A DNA stretch of 64,000 nt from Bariatricus massiliensis (lineage in GTDB: Bacteria > Bacillota > Clostridia > Lachnospirales > Lachnospiraceae): contig NZ_LT574837.1 in assembly GCF_900086725.1 (NCBI RefSeq), positions 598,479 to 662,478 on the forward strand. Direction: 5' to 3'. The first letter of the stretch is position 1; each line of letters opens with the position of its first letter. Shown one piece after another: positions 8,011 to 16,294 of this stretch. The position numbers and the translations under genes were made by a program. Under the pieces are notes generated by a model. That model ran no database searches. It was not told the DNA's origin and saw nothing but the letters and a program-made list of their open reading frames with translations.

Positions 8011-8722
8011 ATGATTTCTATTGCATTATTTGAAGATAATCCTGTCCATCAGGAGATGATTAAAAAGATAATTCACAATTTTCTTACTATTCCTCATACC
8101 ATATATACCTTTTCATCATTTAAGGAATTTTTTACCCCCCCCCCAATTTTCTGACAATTTCATTAATTATCACATTGTTTTCATGGATATTGAGTTGGGG
8201 GATGGTTCTGGAATCGTCATGGCACAGGAACTTAATAAATCCATACCCGATGCACAGATTATTTACATTACCCAGCATCTTGAGTATGTAAGTTCAGTAT
8301 ATGAGTCACAGCACATATATTTTATAAATAAACAGCATATGGATACCTATATTCCCCGCGCTCTTGAGCTTGCTCTTAAAAAGTTGCGGGAACAGGATAA
8401 TCTATATCTGGAATTTGACTGGAGTAAAGAACATTATAAGATAAAGCAAACGGATATTCTTTATATCGAGCGTATCCTTCGGACCACAGAGATCCATACT
8501 GCCGCAAGGACTTTCTATACTTCTGAAAAAATAAGTATCATCCACCAGCGTTTGAATCGTTCCTTTGTTATCAGCCACAGAAGTTATATTATCAATATGA
8601 ACGCTATTACAAATCTAGAAAAGGACTGTGCTATTATAAAGGGAAATATAAAAATTCCTATAAGCCGCTCCCATTATAAAGATATAAAAAGAGAGTTCAA
8701 CCTATTTAGCAGTGTAAATTAA
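8011..8722 (+). CDS. LytTR response regulator, frame broken at a C10 tract
   Basis: From ATG 8011 (AGGAGG at 7998-8003) the frame reads MISIALFEDNPVHQEM, a receiver start, then hits a stop just after a run of ten Cs. Removing one C joins it to the downstream frame (TPPQFSDNFINYHIVFMDIEL), giving a complete 236-residue regulator. It would have acidic residues E9/D10, phospho-acceptor in FMDIELGDGSG, and a C-terminal LytTR DNA-binding domain (DILYIERILRTTEIHT, FVISHRSYIINM). As printed, the product is either a ~45-residue truncated peptide or, from ATG 8183, a 179-residue protein retaining the receiver aspartate region and LytTR. It follows the split sensor kinase in the same operon. It could be phase variable, truly inactivated, or a sequencing artefact. 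Confidence 0.8.
8135..8144 (+). repeat. Homopolymeric C10 tract inside the response regulator gene
   Basis: Ten consecutive Cs lie about 125 nt into the regulator gene. The count decides the frame: nine Cs (or six, or twelve) give a full-length regulator and ten give a stop within four codons. I noticed no comparable C or G run elsewhere in this window by eye. Slipped-strand mispairing at such tracts is a known phase-variation mechanism in other bacteria. Confidence 0.9.
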
Positions 8723-8740
8723 TTTCTGTTTTAACAAAAA

Positions 8741-8795
8741 ATGGCTCCTTCTCGATAAGAATTGTCATACCTTAATTCTTATCAAAAAGGAGCAT
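8741..8795. terminator. Inverted repeat between convergent operons, likely bidirectional terminator
   Basis: Arms at 8741-8763 and 8774-8795 pair over about 20 positions with a few mismatches (GATAAGAATT against AATTCTTATC, CTCCTT against AAGGAG). A-rich sequence lies on the left and weak T-rich sequence on the right. It sits between the end of the LytTR regulator (plus) and the end of the phosphoesterase-like gene (minus). Confidence 0.6.
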
Positions 8796-8827
8796 TTCCC
8801 CGCACTTTCTTTTTCAATTCATACAGC

Positions 8828-10489
8828 CTATCTTCTCCGCAGCTTAATAGGCTTCTCCGTCGTTCCCGCCTCCACATCGTATCCCTTTATTCCGATTTCC
8901 GAACTAGCTACTTGAATAGCGACCGCATCCATCCCTCCATACACATACAAGGTCTGTCCGCTGTCTTTAACATAGTTTCCCTCTCTACTGTCTGCGTCTC
9001 CGCCTCCCGTAAACTGGATGCCATACTCTCCGCCGCTCACCAGAACTAAGTCTATATCCAGCTCTTCAAATATGTCTGAATACTGCGCTTCTATTGTCCC
9101 CTGCTCTGTGAGATAGGAAGCGTCTATGATTACCATATTCCACTTCCGGTTTCTCTCCAGCATAGCGCTTTCCATATAATTGCGGATGCCGTCGTAATCT
9201 CTGTCTGCAGTGCTCAGACTCATCAGCAGCAAATCCATATATGCCCGGGACTGTCTCTCAGGCTTTCCAGTGCCAGCATCCCCCTTGAAACTTTCAGATA
9301 CAATGACGGGTATTTCTTTCAATTCCTCTGCAGAGCGAAACAGCTTTTCGTAATTCTTATCCGTCGTCTGCGCAGTATCCGGCCATTCTTCTTCCGTCTT
9401 CCCAACGATAAGATAATCTGGCCTATCGGAGAAATCAACCGCTTTTTTTAAATTACTTTTCCAATTTCGAACATGCAGGGCCTCGCCAAGTCCGCTCATC
9501 CGGACATTTCCCGTATACAAAAATGAAGTCTCCTGTTTTTCTGCGGTGCGGAACTGATAGATAGCGGAACCCTCTACCCCACCGATTCGGATGACTCTGT
9601 ACACATAGTCCGTCCGTTCCTTCAAGCGGGTAATCTGCCCGCTTTTCTGATAGCCAGTTCCATTGGTACTCTCTTTGCTGTCCATAATCACAGAGTGGGC
9701 ATATTCGGAGAATGTGGATTCCTCCACCGTATCCAATGTCCCTTCCATATATTCAATCTTATAGGACTCCTCCAAATCCGTAATCCAATTCATCTCCACA
9801 GTGTCCGACTCTTCTCCTCTGCAGAGCATGAGTCCTTCCGTGTCAGGAGTTTCTTCCTCATACTCGGTTTCAAACATATTCAATTGTTGAAAATGAAAAG
9901 CAATGTTCTGGCTGCTTTCATCCCTTCTGTGGACCTCGACGGCAATAACATTCCGGCCTTCTGTCAGTCCCTCCAAATCTGTCACCGCAAAGGTACTTTC
10001 CCTTGTAGTCTCAACCGTATTACATGCCCCCATATCCAGATTGGAATAATAGCCGCCAGCCGGCACATTTCCCGCAAATATAACATTTCCGTTGAGATAG
10101 ATAAGCACGGCGTCGGCATATTGTATCTTCCCTTCCATATACTGATACTTGCCAGTATCCTCCACATTGAATTCATAACGGAAAAACGCAGTCGTCGTCC
10201 CTGTCTCTAGACAGTCCTCTTCATACCTTCCACTCACCTGTTCCCAGTCACCGGCGTCATATTCCTGAGTCGTCCAGACATTCCCAACCCCCGGCTCCGA
10301 TTTCGTGCCCAAATGCCGCCATTTTGCATCGGACGTGAGTATTTCCAGCGCCTGTTCTTTTTCCTCCTTGGGAGACCAGCTTTCCCAAAGTCCGTATTTG
10401 CCTGCAGCAATCAAAAATACACTGGCGCAGAAGGCGGCCGCCAAAAATATAATGATGCCTAATTTTATCTTCCGTTCTTTCTGATTCAT
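8828..10489 (-). CDS. Secreted/membrane-anchored phosphoesterase-like protein without metal ligands
   Basis: 553 residues. An N-terminal membrane anchor (about 10-30) is followed by a beta-rich domain resembling a galactose-binding fold (about 50-210), a fibronectin-III-like domain similar to the N-terminal part of purple acid phosphatases (about 215-320), and a calcineurin-like region. Where active enzymes have the metal motifs, this protein has FLYTGNVRM, YLIVGKTEEEW and IVSESFKG, so the usual D, GD and GNHD ligands are absent. I read it as a catalytically dead relative, possibly structural or binding. It is the last gene of the envelope locus and overlaps its upstream neighbour by 4 nt. 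Confidence 0.6.
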   Translation of the reverse strand: MNQKERKIKLGIIIFLAAAFCASVFLIAAGKYGLWESWSPKEEKEQALEILTSDAKWRHLGTKSEPGVGNVWTTQEYDAGDWEQVSGRYEEDCLETGTTTAFFRYEFNVEDTGKYQYMEGKIQYADAVLIYLNGNVIFAGNVPAGGYYSNLDMGACNTVETTRESTFAVTDLEGLTEGRNVIAVEVHRRDESSQNIAFHFQQLNMFETEYEEETPDTEGLMLCRGEESDTVEMNWITDLEESYKIEYMEGTLDTVEESTFSEYAHSVIMDSKESTNGTGYQKSGQITRLKERTDYVYRVIRIGGVEGSAIYQFRTAEKQETSFLYTGNVRMSGLGEALHVRNWKSNLKKAVDFSDRPDYLIVGKTEEEWPDTAQTTDKNYEKLFRSAEELKEIPVIVSESFKGDAGTGKPERQSRAYMDLLLMSLSTADRDYDGIRNYMESAMLERNRKWNMVIIDASYLTEQGTIEAQYSDIFEELDIDLVLVSGGEYGIQFTGGGDADSREGNYVKDSGQTLYVYGGMDAVAIQVASSEIGIKGYDVEAGTTEKPIKLRRR

Positions 10490-11688
10490 GACACTTGCTC
10501 CTTTATCCAGTCAACGGCAACTTCCAGTATGCTTCTGTTCAAGGCTTTCTCATATACTTTCTCCAGTCCGGCACATGTTCTTGCCGTCCAGCCTGCCTCC
10601 GCAGTATGCAGGGGATACGCTCTTTCCTTCTTGGTACTGCTCTCATATTCATGAAGGTAAGTCTCCGCCCGGTCCGCGTCCTCCATCTCCACAGCAATAT
10701 AGGAAAGAACGGCCCATCCGAACGCCTCTTCTTCTGGCAGTTCCATACGCTCCCAGTCATATACACGGTTAAACATCCCATACAAGTCACGCCCTCTCTT
10801 ATTTCCAGCCATATCCTTTAAAAAGGCTGCGCCGTAAATCTGGGCCACCGCATCAGGATAAAGCTGCTCCCAGCTTTCGAACTTGAATATACGTCCCGCA
10901 TCGTCGAGCCCTATTTCGTAGCGGGACTCCTTGTCGTTCCACAGCAATCTTTCAGTTGTTTCCCTGCCCTCTTTTATCATTCTTTCAAGCATTTCCATAC
11001 ATTCTTGGCTTCTGCCCTCCGAGAGCCAGTGTCCTCTGTCTGTATCCAGATAGTTTTTCATATCAGTCAGCGCCCCCAGCACCTCCACATTATCCATAAG
11101 ATAGCGGATTCCATTGTCTGGACTTACCTTCGTCAAGCCTCCATCCCAGAGTTCTTCCAGTTTGTGTATTCCAAGGCACAGTGCTTCTCCGTCAGGGTCT
11201 GCTTCCGTCAAGTCTCCGCCAGCCTCCCCAAAACGGCATAAAAGCGACAAAAATACTGCCACATAAGAATCCACAGAATCTTTGTCTCCTTGTGTCAGAA
11301 GCTGGCCGCCTATCAGTCTGTAATTGGAGATTTCTCCCTGCTCTTCCAAGAAATGCTCTCTGTGCCAGCAAATGTATGCGAACGCCTGCTCCAATTCTTC
11401 ATCCGTGGCCTCTCCGCTCAGGAGCCCCTGCGCCGCAAGACAGGCAAAGTAAGGGTTTACATCGCCTGCCCCATCATCCGTATAATTCAGGTATATCTGC
11501 CCTTCACTGCCTTGATTTTCTGCAATCCACCGTTTTTCCTTTTCCGCCAGACTGCGCACCTTTTCTATCTTATCTTGATACAACGCCTGCTCCTCATCGT
11601 ACAATTTCACAGTGCAAAAAAGCAGCGCCCCACAGATTACAGCCGCCGATATGCAGATGCCGAGCATACGCCTCCCACGATGCCTCAT
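10486..11688 (-). CDS. Membrane-anchored, possible six-hairpin glycosidase-like protein
   Basis: 400 residues from ATG 11688, which overlaps the epimerase stop as ATGA. An N-terminal signal-anchor (about residues 7-25) precedes a helical, acidic extracytoplasmic domain. Segments such as NPYFACLAAQGLL, EQAFAYICWHREHF and QIYGAAFLKDM recall alpha/alpha-barrel glycoside hydrolases (GH8-like), but I cannot identify the catalytic acids. The location downstream of a polysaccharide synthase and nucleotide-sugar epimerase fits a polymer-trimming enzyme; in comparable polysaccharide loci such hydrolases are common. The family assignment is tentative. Confidence 0.5.
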   Translation of the reverse strand: MRHRGRRMLGICISAAVICGALLFCTVKLYDEEQALYQDKIEKVRSLAEKEKRWIAENQGSEGQIYLNYTDDGAGDVNPYFACLAAQGLLSGEATDEELEQAFAYICWHREHFLEEQGEISNYRLIGGQLLTQGDKDSVDSYVAVFLSLLCRFGEAGGDLTEADPDGEALCLGIHKLEELWDGGLTKVSPDNGIRYLMDNVEVLGALTDMKNYLDTDRGHWLSEGRSQECMEMLERMIKEGRETTERLLWNDKESRYEIGLDDAGRIFKFESWEQLYPDAVAQIYGAAFLKDMAGNKRGRDLYGMFNRVYDWERMELPEEEAFGWAVLSYIAVEMEDADRAETYLHEYESSTKKERAYPLHTAEAGWTARTCAGLEKVYEKALNRSILEVAVDWIKEQVS

Positions 11689-12785
11689 AGTACCTCTTCC
11701 AGCCACAGCCTGATCTGTTTACTTGCCGTTCCGTCGCCGTACGGGTTTCTTGCCTGACTCATAGTGCGGTACAATTCTTCATCCTCCAGCAGTTCCCTGC
11801 ACGCCTGATAAATACATGATTCCTTTGTGCCGGTCAGCTTCAGTGTTCCCGCCGCCACACCTTCCGGGCGTTCTGTCGTGTCACGCATGACAAGCACCGG
11901 TTTTCCTAAAGAAGGGGCTTCCTCCTGAATTCCTCCGCTGTCTGTGAGAATCAAATACCCCGCGTTCAACAGATTATGAAACTCATCCACGGCCAGAGGC
12001 GGGATAATGCGAAGCCGCTCACAACCCTCCAGCTCTTCAGCGGCAATCTTTCTCACCTGCGGATTCATGTGGATAGGGTACACTGCCTTCACATCTGGAA
12101 ATTCCTCAATGATTCTGCGGATTGCCCGAAACATCTCGTGCATGGGCTGTCCCAGATTTTCTCTGCGGTGTGCCGTAATCACGAGCAGCCGGCTGTCCTT
12201 GGCCCAGTCGAGAATCTCATGTTTGAAGCCGGCTTTTACTGTTGTGACAAGAGCGTCGATTCCCGTGTTGCCCGTCACCTTTATAAACTCTTCCGGCTTC
12301 CCTTCACTGAGCAGATTCTTTCTCGCCTGCTCCGTAGGCGCAAAATGGTATTTTGCCAGAACTCCGATTCCCTGTCTGTTGAACTCCTCCGGGAAGGGCG
12401 AGGACATATTCCATGTTCTCAGTCCCGCCTCCACATGCCCCACCGGTATCTGTAAATAAAAGGCTGCCATAGCTGAAACATAGGCTGTCGTCGTGTCCCC
12501 GTGAACCAATACCAGATCTGGCTTGGCAGCCTGCAATATGTCACGCATCCCCAAAAGCACTCTGCTCGTGATATCGAACAAATCCTGCCCCGGCTTCATG
12601 ACTGCCAGATCAAAATCCGGCTTCACCTCAAAAATATCCAGAACCTGCTGCAACATTTCCCTGTGTTGTCCCGTGACGCACACGAGTACCTCAAATTTAC
12701 TGCTCTTTTTCATCTCCAGCACGACCGGGCACATCTTGATTGCCTCCGGTCTGGTGCCAAATACTATCATTACTTTCTTCATCAT
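11685..12785 (-). CDS. wecB: UDP-N-acetylglucosamine 2-epimerase (non-hydrolysing)
   Basis: 366 residues, the usual length for WecB/MnaA. Typical motifs are visible: FGTRPEAIKMCPV at the N-terminus, VHGDTTTAYVSAMAAFY, GHVEAGLRTWNMSSPFPEE, TAHRRENLG and LTDSGGIQEEAPSLGKPVLVMRDTTERPEG near the C-terminus. It interconverts UDP-GlcNAc and UDP-ManNAc in the cytoplasm. Its place in the locus suggests the polymer or glycan contains ManNAc or a derivative. Either of two adjacent ATGs could start it. A GGGAG lies just upstream. Confidence 0.93.
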   Translation of the reverse strand: MMKKVMIVFGTRPEAIKMCPVVLEMKKSSKFEVLVCVTGQHREMLQQVLDIFEVKPDFDLAVMKPGQDLFDITSRVLLGMRDILQAAKPDLVLVHGDTTTAYVSAMAAFYLQIPVGHVEAGLRTWNMSSPFPEEFNRQGIGVLAKYHFAPTEQARKNLLSEGKPEEFIKVTGNTGIDALVTTVKAGFKHEILDWAKDSRLLVITAHRRENLGQPMHEMFRAIRRIIEEFPDVKAVYPIHMNPQVRKIAAEELEGCERLRIIPPLAVDEFHNLLNAGYLILTDSGGIQEEAPSLGKPVLVMRDTTERPEGVAAGTLKLTGTKESCIYQACRELLEDEELYRTMSQARNPYGDGTASKQIRLWLEEVL

Positions 12786-12810
12786 CCTTCTCCCGTCTCT
12801 GCATTTACAC

Positions 12811-14241
12811 TCAATTCATACATCCCTCGTACAAATCCGTCATATGTTCATCTAGAAAACTAAAACGCTTAGCAATAGCCTCTTTCAGCTGTGATACCGC
12901 CTCTTCATAGCTCTTCGGGTCTCGGCTGCCCTGCCCCCCGGAAATCAGCAGATCGTCCGAAAACGTATAGCCCCACACTGCAAAGTTCCGTTCAATCGCC
13001 CCGTCCAATTCCTTTTCTCCATCCTCAATCAAACGATAGAGATGCTCCGTACTTAGCTCGTCCTTTCGCAGCTCCTTATAGCGCTCCACGATCCGCTCCA
13101 CAAAAGCTCTGTCGGTCAGGAGCCTGTCAAACCAAGAATTCGTCTGGAGGAAAAATTCCGTATAGTCTTGGCGGAACCATTGATAATTGTCGTAAGCATT
13201 GTTGAAGTCCCAGACAGTCATCTGTAATTTTCCTCCTAGTTCCTTATAGACATAAGTGGACAAATTTCCCGCGTCGTTGTTCATTGCCACTTCGTTAATG
13301 ATAAAATAATCAACAAAGTTGTCGACGTCGATGTATTTGGCGTACCCTTTCTGCGGATCGGCGAAATCATCACCGTATAATATTTTTTCAAAATGGCTGA
13401 TGTCCTTGATAATCCAGCTTCTCTGTGTCTCGGTTAAGTTTTTCGCGGTAGGATAGGAGATATATAATTCATTAAAAGTTTTTCCCGCTGTCTTTCCGTA
13501 AGTGTCTATCGGGTTGTCTTCTGTATCTTTTCTGTCTCTCTTCAATACATACGCGGTCTCTCCGGACAGCAGGCCAAATTCATTCAGCCGCAGCCTTGAC
13601 TCGCCATTTGTCACCGGCTCCACGGCCAGATAGACCCCCTTATATTCCCCGTTCACAAATACCTCGCAAAAACGGCTGTCCGGCGCCCACTCTAACAGCT
13701 CTCTGGAGACCTGATAGATTATCCTGTTCCTAAGGAGCGTCCTGTCGAGAAAAGGCCCGTTCAGGACCCACTCGCTGTTGGCTCCCATTCCTAGGAACTC
13801 ATAGTCCTTGGCCCCTGTTTCTCCTTCTTTTTTATAGAACTTTATGCGGTATTGCTGCTTGTCAAATCCCGAATACGAAGAAGCACCCCTGAGATTAATC
13901 GTGATAGGTGCCTGATAGTCGGGAGTATCTGATATATTCCTCTTGCTTCCGTCCAAAGACTGATTCATGACAGACAGCTCCGCCCATATTTTATTTTCCT
14001 TTGTGATTCGTCTGCCGTCCGTGTCAATATGAAGAACCGGCAGCTCTGTGTCAAATTCATCGAGACCGTAATATGCAAGACTGTCCGCGTCCGGCTCTGT
14101 CCAGTCCTTCACCTTAGTTTTTTTGAGCTTTACATCGGTTTCCATCGGTCTGGACTGAATCTCATTATATATATAACCGCCTATAACAATCACCGCAAAA
14201 AACAGCAACAGGCTTATAGTGGAATATATCCTTTTCTTCAT
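12811..14241 (-). CDS. CotH-family protein (kinase-fold, envelope-anchored)
   Basis: 476 residues. N-terminal signal-anchor (about 7-26). The CotH region shows LPVLHIDTDG, ITINLRGASSYSGFDKQQYRIKF, GMGANSEWVLNGPFLDRTLLRNRI, FVNGEYKGVYLAVEPV, and INEVAMNNDAGNLSTYVYK followed by WDFNNAYDN. These are the characteristic blocks of the CotH family, whose B. subtilis member is an atypical secreted protein kinase acting on spore-coat proteins. The metal-binding region reads DFN. Clustering with VTC, DUF4956 and GT2 genes points to an envelope or exopolymer role rather than a spore-coat gene specifically. That is inference. Confidence 0.88.
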   Translation of the reverse strand: MKKRIYSTISLLLFFAVIVIGGYIYNEIQSRPMETDVKLKKTKVKDWTEPDADSLAYYGLDEFDTELPVLHIDTDGRRITKENKIWAELSVMNQSLDGSKRNISDTPDYQAPITINLRGASSYSGFDKQQYRIKFYKKEGETGAKDYEFLGMGANSEWVLNGPFLDRTLLRNRIIYQVSRELLEWAPDSRFCEVFVNGEYKGVYLAVEPVTNGESRLRLNEFGLLSGETAYVLKRDRKDTEDNPIDTYGKTAGKTFNELYISYPTAKNLTETQRSWIIKDISHFEKILYGDDFADPQKGYAKYIDVDNFVDYFIINEVAMNNDAGNLSTYVYKELGGKLQMTVWDFNNAYDNYQWFRQDYTEFFLQTNSWFDRLLTDRAFVERIVERYKELRKDELSTEHLYRLIEDGEKELDGAIERNFAVWGYTFSDDLLISGGQGSRDPKSYEEAVSQLKEAIAKRFSFLDEHMTDLYEGCMN

Positions 14242-14259
14242 TTCTTCCCTCCCGGTGCC

Positions 14260-14940
14260 CTAACGTCCGATGTCATCCAGCTGCTCTACTATATTAACTG
14301 TCCTCACCCCTTCACATTTCATCAGCCTCTGGGAAATGTCAATCAGATTCTTTTCATTTGCCTTCGTAAGCACATTCTCCTTCACACTGTAGATGAGCTC
14401 ACATCCCTCCTGAGACACGCTCTTCATCGTCTGATGTACCCCTTTGCCAAAATGACTTTCCACAATCGCCTCGATTTCGTTCTGAGCGTCAAGGTCTGAC
14501 TGCACAATCAAAAGCTGTCTCTGGTCCATGATGGCCTGTCTTGTAAGCAGTAAAAATAAAAACACGAAAATACTGCCGATTCCTACCAGACTGTACTGGG
14601 AAACCCCACAGCCAATCCCCACGGCAATACACCAGAAAATGAACATGGAATCTCGCACATCCTTGACGGCAGTCCGGAAACGTATAATAGAAAGGGCGCC
14701 GACCATACCGAGGGACAACGCAATATTGTTGCTTATTACACTCATGATCATCGTGGTAATAATAGTAATTGAGCCCAGCGATACGTTGAATTTACGGCTG
14801 TACGCGGTTCCTGAATAAGTTATCTTATAGGCAAACATAATAAAAAATGCCGCGGCCATCGCTATAATGTTATTCAGTACTATTGTGGCAATACTGATTG
14901 TCTCTGTTGTTGCTAAGTTCTCGATAATAAATTCTCTCAT
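14260..14940 (-). CDS. DUF4956 membrane protein
   Basis: 226 residues with about four membrane segments in the first 130 residues. The diagnostic block LSLGMVGALSIIRFRTAVKD, followed by a hydrophobic segment, matches the DUF4956 family as I know it. The C-terminal ~90 residues are a soluble alpha/beta domain with no recognised motif. A GAGGAGA site precedes the ATG. In many Firmicutes this family sits next to VTC-domain and CotH proteins, as here, implying a functional trio. The biochemical role is not established to my knowledge. Confidence 0.85.
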   Translation of the reverse strand: MREFIIENLATTETISIATIVLNNIIAMAAAFFIMFAYKITYSGTAYSRKFNVSLGSITIITTMIMSVISNNIALSLGMVGALSIIRFRTAVKDVRDSMFIFWCIAVGIGCGVSQYSLVGIGSIFVFLFLLLTRQAIMDQRQLLIVQSDLDAQNEIEAIVESHFGKGVHQTMKSVSQEGCELIYSVKENVLTKANEKNLIDISQRLMKCEGVRTVNIVEQLDDIGR

Positions 14941-14961
14941 CTTTTCTCCTCTTGTCTTCTG

Positions 14962-15642
14962 CTAAATGTAACTTCTCGCTTTTGAATATTTACTGCTTGC
15001 CTCCGGCAGGCTGTTAATCTCCTGTATGATCTGCTTCAACGTGGACGGAACGAAATCATTATACTTCACTTCCAGAACGCCTCTGTCACCTTCTATCAAG
15101 GGAATGTATGCCAAATTCTCGGCGAATATTCCATAGGGCACCACTCCGGCCCTGATATCCGTATCAAAAGTAACCCTGACATCACTGACCGTGTGCATAT
15201 AGGCAGTCCTCTTGTACTCCACGATTGTCTTCGGCATATAGCCGCCCTGCATCAATTTCACATACAATGTCTTGGCAAGCGGCTCCTCGTAGTCCAGCAG
15301 AAAGCCATACTGGCGCTTTTCCATGAGCAGCGCTTCTTCCCGTGTAATAGTGAGGGAATACTTTTTACCGTCCGTGTTACTTTTACATTTATATTCGAGT
15401 TTCGCGTACTGGTCATCCGGCGAATAGATTCGGACCCTGATTTTACGCTTCTCCATCACGCCGTCAAGATTGTCGTACAAGTCCCGGTCGCCCAGAGAAT
15501 CATAGTATTGGGAGCGCACGATATAGGTACCATTGACCCCATTCGTATCTCTCTGCATCAAGACGTCCAAATGTTTTGTAAGCCGCAGAAACTCCACTCT
15601 ACTGATTACATATTTTATCTCTTTTCTAAAGACCGTCCTCAT
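14962..15642 (-). CDS. VTC-domain (polyphosphate polymerase-like) protein
   Basis: 226 residues from ATG 15642, which overlaps the upstream stop as ATGA. Basic and acidic motifs of the tunnel-shaped VTC/CYTH-type fold are seen: FRKEIKYVIS near the start, SQYYDS, KRKIRVRIY, KLEYKCKS, KTIVEYKRTAY, VTFDTDIR and LEVKYNDFVP. In yeast VTC4 this fold makes polyphosphate from ATP at a membrane. No membrane span is present here, so the adjacent DUF4956 protein may be the membrane partner. Whether the product is polyphosphate in this locus is unproven. Confidence 0.85.
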   Translation of the reverse strand: MRTVFRKEIKYVISRVEFLRLTKHLDVLMQRDTNGVNGTYIVRSQYYDSLGDRDLYDNLDGVMEKRKIRVRIYSPDDQYAKLEYKCKSNTDGKKYSLTITREEALLMEKRQYGFLLDYEEPLAKTLYVKLMQGGYMPKTIVEYKRTAYMHTVSDVRVTFDTDIRAGVVPYGIFAENLAYIPLIEGDRGVLEVKYNDFVPSTLKQIIQEINSLPEASSKYSKARSYI

Positions 15643-16274
15643 ACAGTACCTCTTCTCTCCTGTATCCAATGCTCCAAACGTCTTGGATATGCTTTCGCAA
15701 ATAACTTTTGTCTTCTGTTTACCAGCATCTGAACTAGAAACCCTGCCGCCACGATTATAAAAAACGGCACATAACCATTCCCATTCAAAAACGATAAATC
15801 ACTCCGGTAACCATATAGTACCATCGTTCCCCAAAGTGAAGTCATCAGACAGATTACAATCACAGGGAACATCAGCACCAATACCCCCGCCAGCAGTCCC
15901 GCCGCCACAGTTATCCACAATGTCCGGCTCAAAGTCCAGACAGCGGCCGCCGCAATCAGCCCCGCGACAACGAAGCCGCCGAGTCGGTGCCATCTAAACG
16001 CAAAAAACGCAAACGCTGTACCTAAAACCGCAAAAGCGGTTGTCACTGTTCCCCAGTCTGTGCGTTCTCTCATCACAAAACAACAGACCAGTGTTACCGC
16101 TATAAATACTAATACGGAAAATTCTGCCCGGTAAATATTAAATCCAAAAAAACAAGTCAGAACAGCCAAAATCAGCAGTATGACCGATAAAAACTCAATG
16201 TTTTCATTTACCGCGTCCAAGATTCCCGTCTCCAGAGAAAATCTTAAAAACAATTCGTTCGTCAATGCTCTCAT
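15639..16274 (-). CDS. Multi-span membrane protein of unknown function
   Basis: 211 residues, mostly hydrophobic, with about six membrane segments between residues 25 and 195, a short charged N-terminus and a basic C-terminal tail. No family motif recognised. It overlaps the VTC gene start by 4 nt and lies 20 nt after the DHHW-like gene, so it belongs to the same transcript. Membrane partner or polymer export component are context guesses only. Confidence 0.6.
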   Translation of the reverse strand: MRALTNELFLRFSLETGILDAVNENIEFLSVILLILAVLTCFFGFNIYRAEFSVLVFIAVTLVCCFVMRERTDWGTVTTAFAVLGTAFAFFAFRWHRLGGFVVAGLIAAAAVWTLSRTLWITVAAGLLAGVLVLMFPVIVICLMTSLWGTMVLYGYRSDLSFLNGNGYVPFFIIVAAGFLVQMLVNRRQKLFAKAYPRRLEHWIQERRGTV

Positions 16275-16294
16275 AAGCTTCCCTTCCTTCTATG

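Noticed and set aside
6261..8722. Search for agrB/agrD-type peptide genes beside the AgrC-like operon
   Set aside because: No AgrB-like protease or AgrD-like precursor frame is visible between 6020 and 8830; the signal, if a peptide, must come from elsewhere.
10486..11688. Firm GH8 assignment for the protein after the epimerase
   Set aside because: Only a general alpha/alpha-barrel resemblance is visible and the catalytic acids cannot be identified, so it was kept as tentative.
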